Assembly: GCF_008245045.1 (NCBI RefSeq)
Contig: NZ_CP043428.1
Coordinates: forward strand, 372,001 to 436,000
Direction of reading: 5' to 3'
DNA length: 64,000 bases
DNA from: Campylobacter volucris
GTDB taxonomy: Bacteria > Campylobacterota > Campylobacteria > Campylobacterales > Campylobacteraceae
Shown here: positions 29,407 through 47,945 of the stretch, in pieces
How the letters are laid out: every line of letters begins with the position of its first letter
Numbering within the stretch: position 1 is the first letter of the stretch
Notes under the pieces: generated by a model
What the model saw: only the letters and a program-made list of their open reading frames with translations
What the model was told of the DNA's origin: nothing
Databases searched by the model: none
Program-made: the position numbers and the translations under genes

Positions 29407-29589
29407 ATGGAAAAAATAATAACTTATTTTAAATTATCAAAAGCTGAATTAGGAAAAGTGATTTGGCCTTTAAAAGAACAGGTTAGAAATGCCTATATTA
29501 CAGTTTTTGTTGTTGTTGCTGTTGTTTCATTGTTTTTGGCATTAGTGGATTTACTTATGTCGTTTTCGTTATCTAAAATTATAGGATAA
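29407..29589 (+). CDS. secE: Preprotein translocase subunit SecE
   Basis: The 60-residue inner-membrane protein begins MEKIITYFKLSKAELGKV at the ATG at 29407, shortly after AAGG; a longer frame reaching into the tRNA is not real. It has the amphipathic helix with KVIWPLKEQV (the SecE signature) and a single transmembrane helix. It clamps SecY in the Sec channel. nusG follows 5 bases later. Confidence 0.95.
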   Translation: MEKIITYFKLSKAELGKVIWPLKEQVRNAYITVFVVVAVVSLFLALVDLLMSFSLSKIIG

Positions 29590-29594
29590 TAAAA

Positions 29595-30125
29595 ATGAAT
29601 CATAAATGGTATGCAATTCAAACTTATGCTGGTAGTGAAATGGCGGTAAAAAGAGCTATTGAAAATTTAGTAAGAGATCATGGAATTCAAGATCGCTTGC
29701 TTGAAGTTATAGTTCCAACTGAAGATGTAATTGAATTTAAAAATGGTAAAGAAAAAATAAGCGAAAGAAGTTTATACTCAGGTTATGTTTTTGCAAATAT
29801 TGATTTATCAACAGAGCTTTGGCATAAAATTCAATCTTTGCCAAAAGTGGGTCGTTTTATTGGTGAAAGTAAAAAGCCGACTCCATTAAGTGAAAAAGAT
29901 ATTAATCTTATTTTAGAAAAGGTGAAAAATAAAGCAGCACCTAAACCTAAAATTTCATTTGATAAAGAAGAGAGTGTAAGAATTACTGAAGGTCCTTTTG
30001 CAAATTTTGTTGGTATAGTAGAAGAATATGACATGGTAAGAGGTGTGTTGAAATTAAATGTTTCCATTTTTGGAAGATCAACACCTGTAGAAATTTTATA
30101 TTCTCAAGTTGAAAAAATTGTTTGA
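29595..30125 (+). CDS. nusG: Transcription factor NusG
   Basis: This 176-residue protein binds RNA polymerase and links it to Rho and the ribosome. The NGN domain begins KWYAIQTYAGSE, and the C-terminal KOW domain contains VRITEGPFANFVGIVEEYD. A SGYVFANI segment is typical. It is also needed for rRNA antitermination, relevant to the rrn operon further on. Confidence 0.98.
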   Translation: MNHKWYAIQTYAGSEMAVKRAIENLVRDHGIQDRLLEVIVPTEDVIEFKNGKEKISERSLYSGYVFANIDLSTELWHKIQSLPKVGRFIGESKKPTPLSEKDINLILEKVKNKAAPKPKISFDKEESVRITEGPFANFVGIVEEYDMVRGVLKLNVSIFGRSTPVEILYSQVEKIV

Positions 30126-30147
30126 TAATTAAGTAAAGGAGAAGGTT

Positions 30148-30573
30148 ATGGCTAAAAAAGTCGTAGGTGAAATTAAATTACAAATAGCTGCTACTAAGGC
30201 TAATCCATCACCTCCAGTTGGTCCTGCTTTAGGTCAACAAGGTGTGAATATAATGGAATTTTGTAAAGCATTTAACGAAAGAACCAAAGATATGGCTGGT
30301 TTTAATATCCCAGTTGTTATCACTGTTTATGCTGATAAAAGTTTTACATTTATCACAAAACAACCACCAGCTACAGATTTAATTAAAAAAGCTGCTGGTA
30401 TAAGCAAGGGAGCTGATAATCCACTTAAAAATAAAGTTGGAAAATTAACCAAAGCTCAGGTTTTAGAAATTGTTGATAAAAAAATTGCTGACATGAACAC
30501 AAAAGATAGAGAACAAGCTGCTAAAATCATAATGGGTTCAGCTCGTTCTATGGGTGTTGAAATAGTAGATTAA
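30148..30573 (+). CDS. rplK: Ribosomal protein L11
   Basis: This 141-residue protein is part of the GTPase-associated centre of the 50S subunit. The sequence shows [22 protein letters not shown] and the C-terminal [11 protein letters not shown] signature. AAAGGAGAAGG precedes the ATG. Confidence 0.99.
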   Translation: MAKKVVGEIKLQIAATKANPSPPVGPALGQQGVNIMEFCKAFNERTKDMAGFNIPVVITVYADKSFTFITKQPPATDLIKKAAGISKGADNPLKNKVGKLTKAQVLEIVDKKIADMNTKDREQAAKIIMGSARSMGVEIVD

Positions 30574-30605
30574 TACTCTTTACCGCCAAGAGTATAAAAA
30601 GGCGG
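30573..30605 (+). promoter_or_regulatory. Hairpin with possible pseudoknot between rplK and rplA
   Basis: ATACTCTT (30573-30580) pairs with AAGAGTAT (30588-30595). The loop CCGCC (30583-30587) can pair with GGCGG at 30601-30605 just downstream. Both helices together would form an H-type pseudoknot about 30 bases before the rplA start. A role in coupling or in autoregulation of the L11-L1 pair is inference. Confidence 0.45.
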
Positions 30606-30636
30606 AAGCACTTTATATAAAATGCGGAGAAAATTG

Positions 30637-31338
30637 ATGTCAAAAAATACTAAAAGATTTACTGAATTATTAAAAAAAGTTGATGCAAATAAAAATTATT
30701 TAATGGATGAAGCAATCACTACTGTAAAAACTCTTGCTTCTGCGAAATTTGATGAAACTGTTGAAATTGCATTAAAATTAAATGTTGATCCAAGACATGC
30801 TGATCAAATGGTAAGAGGTAGTGTAGTATTGCCTAGCGGTACAGGAAAAAAAGTTCGTGTGGCTGTTATTGCTAAAGATGCTAAAGCAGATGAAGCAAAA
30901 AATGCAGGTGCTGATATAGTTGGTAGTGATGATTTAGTAGAAGAAATTCAAAAAGGTAATATGAATTTTGATGTTTTAATCGCAACACCGAATTTAATGG
31001 GCTTAGTTGGTAAAGTTGGTCGTATTTTAGGACCAAAAGGTTTAATGCCAAATCCAAAAACTGGAACTGTTACTATGGATGTAGCACAAGCTGTAAATAA
31101 TGCTAAAAATGGTCAAGTAAATTTCCGTGTAGATAAACAAGGAAATATCCATGCTGGACTTGGAAAAGTTAGTTTTACTCAAGAGCAATTAAAAGAAAAT
31201 ATGGTTGCTTTTATAAAAGCGATTAATAAACATAAGCCTGCAGCGGCAAAAGGAAGATATATCAAAAATGCTTCTCTTTCTTTAACTATGAGTCCTTCTC
31301 TTTCTTTAGATACTCAAGAGCTTCTTGATACAAAATAA
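30637..31338 (+). CDS. rplA: Ribosomal protein L1
   Basis: This 233-residue protein of the L1 stalk begins [14 protein letters not shown] at 30637, eight bases after GGAGA; an upstream in-frame ATG at 30622 overlaps that site and is rejected. It contains the L1 signature [18 protein letters not shown]. In other bacteria L1 represses its own operon by binding mRNA. Confidence 0.98.
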   Translation: MSKNTKRFTELLKKVDANKNYLMDEAITTVKTLASAKFDETVEIALKLNVDPRHADQMVRGSVVLPSGTGKKVRVAVIAKDAKADEAKNAGADIVGSDDLVEEIQKGNMNFDVLIATPNLMGLVGKVGRILGPKGLMPNPKTGTVTMDVAQAVNNAKNGQVNFRVDKQGNIHAGLGKVSFTQEQLKENMVAFIKAINKHKPAAAKGRYIKNASLSLTMSPSLSLDTQELLDTK

Positions 31339-31409
31339 TTAATGAGAGTTTTTCTCTCATTAATAAAATTTAGATAAAATAATCGATTGTTTTATTTTAT
31401 CTAAATTTT
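31339..31409 (+). promoter_or_regulatory. rplJL leader hairpins
   Basis: Two perfect inverted repeats follow the rplA stop: a 10-bp stem (31339-31348 with 31354-31363) and an 18-bp stem (31365-31382 with 31392-31409) with a 9-base loop. Neither is followed by a clean T run. They lie before a further 80-base leader that ends at the rplJ ribosome site, the place where the L10-L12 complex binds mRNA in other bacteria. Confidence 0.5.
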
Positions 31410-31492
31410 ATCTTAGATTGGAGATAGCCGAGGTCTTTGACTTAATTAGATTTTCTACTCTGCTTGAAATCACCGGTCGGAAAGGAGTAAAG

Positions 31493-31972
31493 ATGACAAA
31501 AAGCCAAAAAATTGAACTTGTTTCTAAACTTGAAGATAGTTTTAAAGCTAGCGAAGCTGTTGTAGTTTGTAACTATAAAGGTTTACATACTAAAAAGCTT
31601 GAAGAGTTGAGAAACAATGCAAGAGAAATGGGTGTTAAAGTTCAAATCATTAAAAATACTTTAGCAAGTATAGCTCTTAAAAATGCCGGCAAAGATGGAA
31701 TGGAACTTAAAGATACAAATATTTATCTTTGGGGAGAAGATCAGTTAAATGTTTCAAAAGTTGCTGATAAATTTAGCGAAGCAAATCCATCATTTGAAAT
31801 TAAAACAGCATTTATTGATGGCGAAGTTGCTGCTGTTAGCAAAGTTAAAGCTCTTGCTAAAATGCCTTCTCGCAACGAGTTGCTTGCTATGCTTTTGCAA
31901 GTTTGGAATGCGCCAATTACCAATTTTACAATTGGATTAAATGCATTAAAAAATAAAAAAGAATCAGAATAA
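31493..31972 (+). CDS. rplJ: Ribosomal protein L10
   Basis: The 159-residue stalk base protein starts [17 protein letters not shown] at 31493 after AAAGGAG; a longer upstream frame covers the leader and is not supported. The [17 protein letters not shown] segment is the family signature. Its C terminus carries the helices that bind L7/L12 dimers. The long structured leader suggests autogenous control. Confidence 0.97.
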   Translation: MTKSQKIELVSKLEDSFKASEAVVVCNYKGLHTKKLEELRNNAREMGVKVQIIKNTLASIALKNAGKDGMELKDTNIYLWGEDQLNVSKVADKFSEANPSFEIKTAFIDGEVAAVSKVKALAKMPSRNELLAMLLQVWNAPITNFTIGLNALKNKKESE

Positions 31973-31992
31973 AATTATAAAAAGGATAAAAA

Positions 31993-32373
31993 ATGGCAAT
32001 TACTAAAGAAGATGTATTAGAATTTATTTCAAATTTAAGCGTTCTTGAGTTATCAGAATTAGTAAAAGAATTCGAAGAAAAATTTGGTGTTTCTGCTGCT
32101 CCAGTAATGGTTGCTGCTGGCGGTGCTGCTGGCGGTGCTGCTGGCGGTGCTGCTGAAGAAAAAACTGAATTTGATATTGTTTTACAAGATGGCGGAGACA
32201 AAAAAATTAATGTAATTAAAGTTGTTCGTGCTTTAACTGGTCTTGGCTTAAAAGAAGCAAAAGATGCTGTTGAGCAAACTCCATCAGTTCTTAAAGAAGG
32301 TGTTAGTAAAGCAGAAGCTGAAGAAGCTAAAAAACAACTTGAAGAAGCTGGTGCTAAGGTTGAGCTTAAATAA
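31993..32373 (+). CDS. rplL: Ribosomal protein L7/L12
   Basis: This 126-residue stalk protein recruits translation factors. The N-terminal dimerisation helix ([21 protein letters not shown]), a flexible hinge and the C-terminal domain ([30 protein letters not shown]) are all present. The hinge is built from three perfect AAGG repeats encoded by a 12-bp tandem repeat, so hinge length could vary between strains. Confidence 0.98.
   Translation: MAITKEDVLEFISNLSVLELSELVKEFEEKFGVSAAPVMVAAGGAAGGAAGGAAEEKTEFDIVLQDGGDKKINVIKVVRALTGLGLKEAKDAVEQTPSVLKEGVSKAEAEEAKKQLEEAGAKVELK
32113..32154 (+). repeat. 12-bp tandem repeat in the L7/L12 hinge
   Basis: GCTGCTGGCGGT occurs three times in direct succession, then GCTGCT. 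It encodes Ala-Ala-Gly-Gly three times. The copies are identical at the DNA level, including third positions, which points to recent duplication. Confidence 0.9.
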
Positions 32374-32388
32374 TTTTAAATTTGACAA

Positions 32389-41146
<8,758 letters not shown>

Positions 41147-41152
41147 TATTTT

Positions 41153-41180
41153 ATCCTAGCATTTTTGCTAGGATTTTTTT
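41153..41180 (+). terminator. Intrinsic terminator after rpoC
   Basis: A 9-bp perfect stem (41153-41161 with 41166-41174), a four-T loop and a run of six to seven Ts directly follow the rpoC stop. It ends the rpoBC transcript before the inserted acetyltransferase gene. Confidence 0.9.
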
Positions 41181-41189
41181 GGAATTTTT

Positions 41190-41822
41190 ATGTTTAAAAA
41201 AGTTAATTTAGATAAATATAAAAGAAAAGAGCATTTTGAGTTTTATACACAAAATATTCCATGTTCTTTTGAACTTACTGTTAAATTAAATATCACCTCT
41301 TTTTATTCTTTTATATGTAAAAATAATTTAAAATTTTATCCTTGTTGGATTTATTGTATTAGTAAAAGTGTAAATCAATTTGAAGAATTTAGGTTAAGCT
41401 TGGATGAGAATGAAAAATTGATATGTTACGATATTATTCATCCTTCTTATACAATTTTTCATAAAGATACTAAAACTTTTTCTGTTCTTTGGACTACATA
41501 TCAAAAAGATTTAAAAGATTTTTTAAATCTATATGAAGAGGATATAAGATTATTAGAAAATAACAAACAAATGTTTATAAAAAATATCATCAATAATACT
41601 TTTAATATTTCTGCTATTCCTTGGATAGCTTTTGAGAATTTTTCATTACACTTACCTAAAAAAGATAAATACTATTTTCCCATTTTTACTAGCGGTAAAA
41701 TCATTAAAGAAAACAATAATATTTTAATTCCTTTTAGTATAAATGTAAATCATGCAGTTAATGATGCTTATCATGTGAGTGTGTTTTTAAATAAGTTACA
41801 ACAAGAGCTTGATAGTTTATAA
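41190..41822 (+). CDS. Chloramphenicol acetyltransferase-like protein (CatA family)
   Basis: The 210-residue product has the length and pattern of trimeric CATs: an early RKEHFEFY (family RKEHFE-type), PWIAFENFSLHLP in the middle and NHAVNDAYHV near the C terminus. In the last motif the catalytic His188 and structural Asp192 are kept, while the usual preceding His is Asn and the Gly after Asp is Ala. These changes leave drug resistance uncertain. The gene lies between the rpoC terminator and rpsL, a place where C. jejuni strains may carry the fucose-utilisation genes. It may be intrinsic to the species or acquired. Confidence 0.8.
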   Translation: MFKKVNLDKYKRKEHFEFYTQNIPCSFELTVKLNITSFYSFICKNNLKFYPCWIYCISKSVNQFEEFRLSLDENEKLICYDIIHPSYTIFHKDTKTFSVLWTTYQKDLKDFLNLYEEDIRLLENNKQMFIKNIINNTFNISAIPWIAFENFSLHLPKKDKYYFPIFTSGKIIKENNNILIPFSINVNHAVNDAYHVSVFLNKLQQELDSL

Positions 41823-41884
41823 TTTTATAAGTAAAATTTAGATAATATCTAAAGTTTATTATTTTATTAATGAAAGGAATTACT

Positions 41885-42268
41885 GTGCCAACCATAAATC
41901 AATTGGTTAGAAAAGAGCGTAAAAAAGTTTTAGAAAAATCTAAATCTCCAGCGCTTAAAAATTGCCCACAAAGAAGGGGAGTTTGCACTAGGGTTTATAC
42001 TACAACCCCTAAAAAACCAAACTCAGCGTTAAGAAAAGTTGCCAAAGTAAGACTTACAAGTGGCTTTGAGGTTATTAGTTATATTGGTGGTGAAGGTCAT
42101 AACTTACAAGAACATAGTATTGTTTTAGTAAGAGGTGGTAGGGTAAAAGACTTACCAGGTGTTAAGTACCACATCGTTCGTGGTGCATTAGATACTGCAG
42201 GTGTTGCAAAAAGAACAGTTTCTCGTTCTAAGTATGGTGCTAAACGCCCTAAAGCAGCTGCTAAGTAA
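41885..42268 (+). CDS. rpsL: Ribosomal protein S12
   Basis: This 127-residue 30S protein starts at GTG (41885), five bases after AAAGGAA, reading [14 protein letters not shown]; an in-frame ATG five codons upstream overlaps the ribosome site. Lys43 in TTPKKPNSA and the lysine in [10 protein letters not shown] are the streptomycin-sensitive forms. It opens the rpsL-rpsG-fusA operon. Confidence 0.98.
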   Translation: MPTINQLVRKERKKVLEKSKSPALKNCPQRRGVCTRVYTTTPKKPNSALRKVAKVRLTSGFEVISYIGGEGHNLQEHSIVLVRGGRVKDLPGVKYHIVRGALDTAGVAKRTVSRSKYGAKRPKAAAK

Positions 42269-42312
42269 TCAATATACAGACAAATCCGTTAGATTTGATT
42301 TTGTTTGAGTAA

Positions 42313-42807
<495 letters not shown>

Positions 42808-42822
42808 TAAGGAGAAGAAAGT

Positions 42823-44898
42823 ATGTCAAGAAGTACTCCTTTAAAAAGAGTTAGAAATATAGGTATTGCAGCACATATTGATGCAGGAAAAACTACTACT
42901 AGTGAAAGAATTTTATTTTTCACTGGTATGAGTCATAAAATAGGTGAAGTTCATGATGGTGCTGCTACTATGGACTGGATGGAGCAAGAGAAAGAAAGAG
43001 GTATTACTATTACTTCTGCTGCTACAACTTGTTTTTGGAAAGATCATCAAATAAATCTTATAGACACTCCAGGCCACGTTGATTTTACAATTGAAGTTGA
43101 AAGATCTATGCGTGTTTTAGATGGTGCTGTAGCTGTATTTTGTTCTGTTGGTGGTGTTCAACCTCAAAGCGAAACCGTTTGGAGACAAGCAAATAAATAT
43201 GGTGTTCCTAGAATAGTATTTGTTAATAAAATGGATAGAATCGGAGCAAATTTTTACAATGTTGAAGATCAAATTAAAAATAGATTAAAGGCTAATCCTG
43301 TTCCAATTCAAATTCCAATAGGCGCTGAAGACGAATTTAAAGGTGTTATAGATTTAGTTACTATGAAAGCTTTAGTTTGGGAAGATGATACTAAACCAAC
43401 TGACTATGTAGAAAAAGAAATTCCAGCTGAATTACAAGAAAAAGCTCAAGAGTATCGTGTTAAAATGGTTGAAGCTGTTTCGGAAACATCTGATGAATTG
43501 ATGGAAAAATATTTAGGTGGAGAAGAATTAACTCAAGAAGAAATTAAAGCAGGTATTAAAGCAGGTTGTTTAAATTTAAGTATAGTTCCTATGCTTTGTG
43601 GAACAGCATTTAAAAATAAAGGTGTTCAACCTTTACTTGATGCTGTTGTGGCTTATTTGCCAGCTCCTGATGAAGTTGCAAACATCAAAGGTGAATATGA
43701 AGATGGTACAGAAGTTTCTGTAAAATCAACCGATGATGGAGAATTTGCAGGACTTGCGTTTAAGATTATGACAGATCCTTTTGTTGGACAATTAACTTTC
43801 GTGCGTGTTTATAGAGGAAGCTTAGAAAGTGGTTCTTATGCGTATAATTCTACAAAAGATAAAAAAGAAAGAATTGGCCGTCTTTTAAAAATGCACTCTA
43901 ACAAAAGAGAAGAAATTAAAACTTTATATGCTGGAGAAATTGGAGCTGTAGTTGGTTTAAAAGATACTTTAACAGGTGATACTTTAGCTAGTGAAAAAGA
44001 TAAAGTTATCTTAGAAAGAATGGATTTTCCAGATCCTGTTATTTCTGTTGCGGTTGAGCCAAAAACAAAAGCTGATCAAGAAAAAATGTCTATTGCTCTA
44101 AATAAATTAGCACAAGAAGATCCTAGCTTTAGAGTTTCTACTGATGAAGAAAGTGGTCAAACTATCATTTCAGGTATGGGTGAGCTTCACCTAGAAATCA
44201 TTGTTGATCGTATGCTTAGAGAATTTAAAGTCGAAGCTGAAGTTGGACAACCTCAGGTTGCTTATCGTGAAACTATTAGAAAAACAGTTGAACAAGAATA
44301 CAAATACGCTAAACAATCAGGCGGTAGAGGTCAATATGGTCATGTATTCTTAAGACTTGAACCACTTGAGCCAGGTAGTGGATATGAATTTGTAAATGAT
44401 ATTAAAGGTGGTGTTATACCAAAAGAATACATACCAGCTGTTGATAAAGGTATACAAGAAGCTTTACAAAATGGTGTTTTAGCTGGGTATCCAGTTGAAG
44501 ATGTAAAAGTAACTGTTTATGATGGATCTTATCATGAGGTTGATTCTTCTGAAATGGCATTTAAACTTGCTGCTTCTATGGGATTTAAAGAAGGTGCTAG
44601 AAAAGCTGGTGCTGTGATATTAGAACCTATGATGAAAGTTGAAGTTGAAACTCCTGAAGAGTATATGGGGGATGTAATCGGTGATTTAAACAAACGCCGT
44701 GGTCAAGTAAATTCTATGGATGAAAGAGGTGGTAATAAAATCATCACAGCGTTTTGTCCATTAGCTGAGATGTTTGGATATTCAACTGATCTTAGAAGTC
44801 AAACTCAAGGTAGAGCTACTTATTCTATGGAATTTGATCACTATGATGAAGTTCCAAAAAATGTTTCAGAAGAGATTATCAAAAAAAGAAATGGATAA
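42823..44898 (+). CDS. fusA: Elongation factor G
   Basis: EF-G drives translocation. The 691-residue sequence has the P loop [13 protein letters not shown], switch [26 protein letters not shown] and the later domains including the [14 protein letters not shown] segment of domain IV. AAGGAGAAG precedes the ATG. A palindromic terminator follows. Confidence 0.99.
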   Translation: MSRSTPLKRVRNIGIAAHIDAGKTTTSERILFFTGMSHKIGEVHDGAATMDWMEQEKERGITITSAATTCFWKDHQINLIDTPGHVDFTIEVERSMRVLDGAVAVFCSVGGVQPQSETVWRQANKYGVPRIVFVNKMDRIGANFYNVEDQIKNRLKANPVPIQIPIGAEDEFKGVIDLVTMKALVWEDDTKPTDYVEKEIPAELQEKAQEYRVKMVEAVSETSDELMEKYLGGEELTQEEIKAGIKAGCLNLSIVPMLCGTAFKNKGVQPLLDAVVAYLPAPDEVANIKGEYEDGTEVSVKSTDDGEFAGLAFKIMTDPFVGQLTFVRVYRGSLESGSYAYNSTKDKKERIGRLLKMHSNKREEIKTLYAGEIGAVVGLKDTLTGDTLASEKDKVILERMDFPDPVISVAVEPKTKADQEKMSIALNKLAQEDPSFRVSTDEESGQTIISGMGELHLEIIVDRMLREFKVEAEVGQPQVAYRETIRKTVEQEYKYAKQSGGRGQYGHVFLRLEPLEPGSGYEFVNDIKGGVIPKEYIPAVDKGIQEALQNGVLAGYPVEDVKVTVYDGSYHEVDSSEMAFKLAASMGFKEGARKAGAVILEPMMKVEVETPEEYMGDVIGDLNKRRGQVNSMDERGGNKIITAFCPLAEMFGYSTDLRSQTQGRATYSMEFDHYDEVPKNVSEEIIKKRNG

Positions 44899-44908
44899 TC
44901 TATTTATT

Positions 44909-44932
44909 CCAAGATGAAAATTTTCATCTTGG
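44909..44932. terminator. Bidirectional terminator between fusA and the HugZ-like gene
   Basis: A perfect 24-base palindrome (two 12-base arms) with T-rich sequence after it on the plus strand lies between converging genes; the stop codon of the minus-strand gene is inside it. Confidence 0.8.
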
Positions 44933-45427
44933 ATTTTTATGTTCTTTTGAATTTGCTAAAATGATATTATCTTCATTTATATCATAAGCTTGTCCAAAAC
45001 CTTTTACAAATCTTCCTTTTTTAAAAATCAGTTGAAATAAATGAAAATCTTGCATATTTTTAATGATTTTAATAGTCTCATCTTGAGGATTTTGTTTTAT
45101 GAAATTTTCAAAAATGAAATTAAATTTTTCATCTTCTCTATGAATTTCTTGTGCATTTGTTTTAAATTTAACTCTTTTTCTAGCATAAATATTAGATGAG
45201 TATTTTTCATCTTCTATGAACATTATTTCTATATTATTGTTATTATGTTTAATCCCTTCGTAATGTTCAGCAATCTCACTAATATAAATAAAAAATTCAT
45301 CATTGATATGGATAATTGGAGTATAAGAACATACAGATTCATTTTTTAAATTAATAGAAGCAATATAAATACTCTTGCAATCTTTTATAAAATTTGTTAT
45401 TTCTTCTTTAATTATGTTAGTTTTCAT
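44924..45427 (-). CDS. Short HugZ/PNPOx-like split-barrel protein
   Basis: The 167-residue product has the split beta-barrel pattern of the pyridoxamine-phosphate-oxidase-like family and the C-terminal FHLFQLIFKKGRFVKGFGQAYDI segment seen in HugZ/ChuZ haem oxygenases. It is much shorter than ChuZ (about 250 residues), lacking its N-terminal domain. The C-terminal histidine implicated in haem binding may be present in KEHKNPR. It may bind haem or flavin; activity is uncertain. It stands alone, convergent with fusA. Confidence 0.7.
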   Translation of the reverse strand: MKTNIIKEEITNFIKDCKSIYIASINLKNESVCSYTPIIHINDEFFIYISEIAEHYEGIKHNNNNIEIMFIEDEKYSSNIYARKRVKFKTNAQEIHREDEKFNFIFENFIKQNPQDETIKIIKNMQDFHLFQLIFKKGRFVKGFGQAYDINEDNIILANSKEHKNPR

Positions 45428-45478
45428 TGATAAACCTTAAATAAAAGTAGATTTTAGAGATTTTTTATAGATGAAGAA

Positions 45479-46849
45479 TTATTCTTCATCTATATTATTT
45501 TTGCGTACAACTTTAATGCGTGCTATGCTATTGCCATCCATTTTTTTAACTTCATAGTGACAAAATTCATCATCTATTTTATCGCCAACTACTGGTAATC
45601 TACCAAGAAGATTAAATACATAGCCACCTATTGTTACTTGTTCTAATTCTTCATTAAAATTAATATCTAGAAGTTCTTCAACACCGCTAATTTCATAACG
45701 ACCTTGAAATTCATAAATATTTTCTGCTAGTTTTTTATAATTTGGACTAGAATCATCATGTTCATCATTGATATCGCCAATAATTTCTTCCATAATATCT
45801 TCCATAGTCAAAATTCCAGCAGTTCCGCCATATTCATCTACGACTAATGCAGTATGAACTTGCTCTTTATTCATCATAAATAAAATTTTTGAAATGCTGA
45901 TATTTTCTGGAACTAGTATCATTTTAATTAAAAAATCATCAAGATTTTTTTTGCGTCCATTAAATTCATTTTGCATGATATCTCTAATGTGTACCATACC
46001 TAAAATGACATCTTTAGAACCATCTATATAAGGAAAACGAGTATGTTTATGTTTTGAAACTACTTGCATATTTTCTTCATAACTTTTTTGTTTATTAAGA
46101 CAAATCATATCTTTTCTTGGAGTCATGATTTCTTTTGCAACGGTATCTGAAAAATCAACTGCATTGCGTATGATTTCGGTTTCAAATTCATCTAAAATTC
46201 CCCCTTTTTGACTTTCACTAGCTATAAATTTAATTTCTTCTTCAGAGTGAGTTAATTCATGCTCTTTTACAGGTTTTATACCTATAATTTTTAGAGAAAT
46301 TGCTGCTAAAAAATCAAAGGTTTTAATGAAAGGTAAAAAAAGCAACCAAAATAAATGCAAAGGTCTAGCTATCCATAAAACAACTTTATCAGCTATGGTT
46401 ATGGCTATACTTTTTGGAACTAATTCTCCTAAAACTACATGAAGTAAAGTTATTGTCGCAAATGCTATGATAAAGGCTATAGTATGAACCAATGCTGGAG
46501 CGAGTCCTAAATTTGTTAGTGGCACTTCAAGAATTTTAGCAATAGCAGGTTCGCCTATCCACCCAAGAGCAAGTGAGCTTAAGGTAATACCTAATTGACA
46601 AGCACTAAGATAAGTATCAAGTTTAGAAGTGACATCTAAAGCTTTTTTTGCATTTGGTTTTTTTTCTTTGATCATTTCTTCAAGTTTTGATCTTCTTACT
46701 TTTACAATGCTAAATTCAGAAAGAACAAAAAAGCCATTTAAAAGCACTAAAACTAATGCAACAATAATCATAAAAGTAGAATAGCCTACATCAAGCGAGG
46801 CAACTGCAGGTAAAGTTTGATTTAAGTCTAAATATTGACTGGGGTCCAA
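45479..46849 (-). CDS. CNNM/CorC-type membrane protein with CBS domains
   Basis: The 456-residue protein starts at TTG (46849) with GGAG five bases before it. Order of parts: DUF21/CNNM membrane domain (about residues 20-205, with LNGFFVLSEFSIVKVRRSKLE), two CBS domains (about 225-345, with PRKDMICL and VVDEYGGTAGILTMEDI), and a CorC_HlyC domain at the C terminus. The family is linked to magnesium efflux or cation resistance; some members are misnamed haemolysins. Confidence 0.9.
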   Translation of the reverse strand: MDPSQYLDLNQTLPAVASLDVGYSTFMIIVALVLVLLNGFFVLSEFSIVKVRRSKLEEMIKEKKPNAKKALDVTSKLDTYLSACQLGITLSSLALGWIGEPAIAKILEVPLTNLGLAPALVHTIAFIIAFATITLLHVVLGELVPKSIAITIADKVVLWIARPLHLFWLLFLPFIKTFDFLAAISLKIIGIKPVKEHELTHSEEEIKFIASESQKGGILDEFETEIIRNAVDFSDTVAKEIMTPRKDMICLNKQKSYEENMQVVSKHKHTRFPYIDGSKDVILGMVHIRDIMQNEFNGRKKNLDDFLIKMILVPENISISKILFMMNKEQVHTALVVDEYGGTAGILTMEDIMEEIIGDINDEHDDSSPNYKKLAENIYEFQGRYEISGVEELLDINFNEELEQVTIGGYVFNLLGRLPVVGDKIDDEFCHYEVKKMDGNSIARIKVVRKNNIDEE

Positions 46850-46976
46850 TAAAACTCCTTATTTAAAATAAAATGTTTAATTATACACAATAAAAAGTAA
46901 AATTTTAGCTTAAAATTATTTTCATTAAATTGAATTTTTATAAATTTATAGCATTTTATATTTTAAAAATAAAAAA

Positions 46977-47945
46977 TTATTTTCTATACTCAATATTTTT
47001 TTCAAATTCATCTAAACGCTTGTAAATACTGCGTAGTTGAGTGATAGTTGTCCAATTTGTTATAAAAATACTAAAAGAACTTCTTACTTGATCAAAAGCA
47101 TTGCCAACTTGTATAATGATGCCAAGTTGTATAACTCCTAAAAACAAGCTTGGAGCCATAATCAAAAAAGGCACTATAACCATAATTTGTTCAAATAAAT
47201 AAAGCCATATATTAAAATATCCATAGTGTAAAAACAATCTTTTATAATTTATTTTAAGTCCTGTAAAAAGGCTTACGATGCTTTCATCGTTTGCGTAATT
47301 TTTTCTATCATCTTCAGCATATACAAGTTCTTTTCTAAATGCTGCTTCTGCTTTTTGGTTATTATATTCAAGTCCTGGAAGTTTAATACCTACAAACCAA
47401 GATATAACCAATCCTCCTAAAGAAACCAAAAATGCTATCCATACCAAAGAGCCTTTAATATCTTTTAAAATAGGCAAATTTACATGCTCGCTAAGCATCC
47501 ATAATATTGGTATAAAAGCAATTAAAGTCATTAAAGCTTTTACAAAAGCAAGTCCTAAGCTTTCGATAATTTTTGAAAAATTATAAATATCTTCTTGAAT
47601 TCTTTGTGAGCTACCTTCTATATTATCATCTTTTTTTTGCCAAAATTTAATATAATCAAAAGTCATAGCTTCACGCCATTTAAAGGCATAAATGCTTCCA
47701 AAATATTGTGTAATAGTAGCTATTAAAACATAAGGCAAGGCTAAATATAAAAATTGCTTTATAAAATGATAAAAATCATTAATGTTGTGATCTTTAGCAT
47801 TTTGCAAAACATCATAAAAATCTTTATACCATTCATTAATAGCTACATTAATAGATGTTTGAGCTAATAAAGATCCAAGCAGAAAAAATAAGCCTAAATA
47901 TGCCCATAAAGCCCATTGTTTTGATGCGAAAAACGATTTAAACAT
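46977..47945 (-). CDS. SbmA/BacA-like inner membrane transporter
   Basis: The 322-residue product has about six to eight transmembrane segments and the SbmA/BacA signature: NEWYKDFYDVLQ near the N terminus, FKWREAMTFDYIKFW, SQRIQEDIYNF and a C-terminal WTTITQLRSIYKRLDEFE. Family members carry peptides across the inner membrane and affect sensitivity to antimicrobial peptides. It overlaps the putP stop by one base, suggesting coupling. Confidence 0.88.
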   Translation of the reverse strand: MFKSFFASKQWALWAYLGLFFLLGSLLAQTSINVAINEWYKDFYDVLQNAKDHNINDFYHFIKQFLYLALPYVLIATITQYFGSIYAFKWREAMTFDYIKFWQKKDDNIEGSSQRIQEDIYNFSKIIESLGLAFVKALMTLIAFIPILWMLSEHVNLPILKDIKGSLVWIAFLVSLGGLVISWFVGIKLPGLEYNNQKAEAAFRKELVYAEDDRKNYANDESIVSLFTGLKINYKRLFLHYGYFNIWLYLFEQIMVIVPFLIMAPSLFLGVIQLGIIIQVGNAFDQVRSSFSIFITNWTTITQLRSIYKRLDEFEKNIEYRK

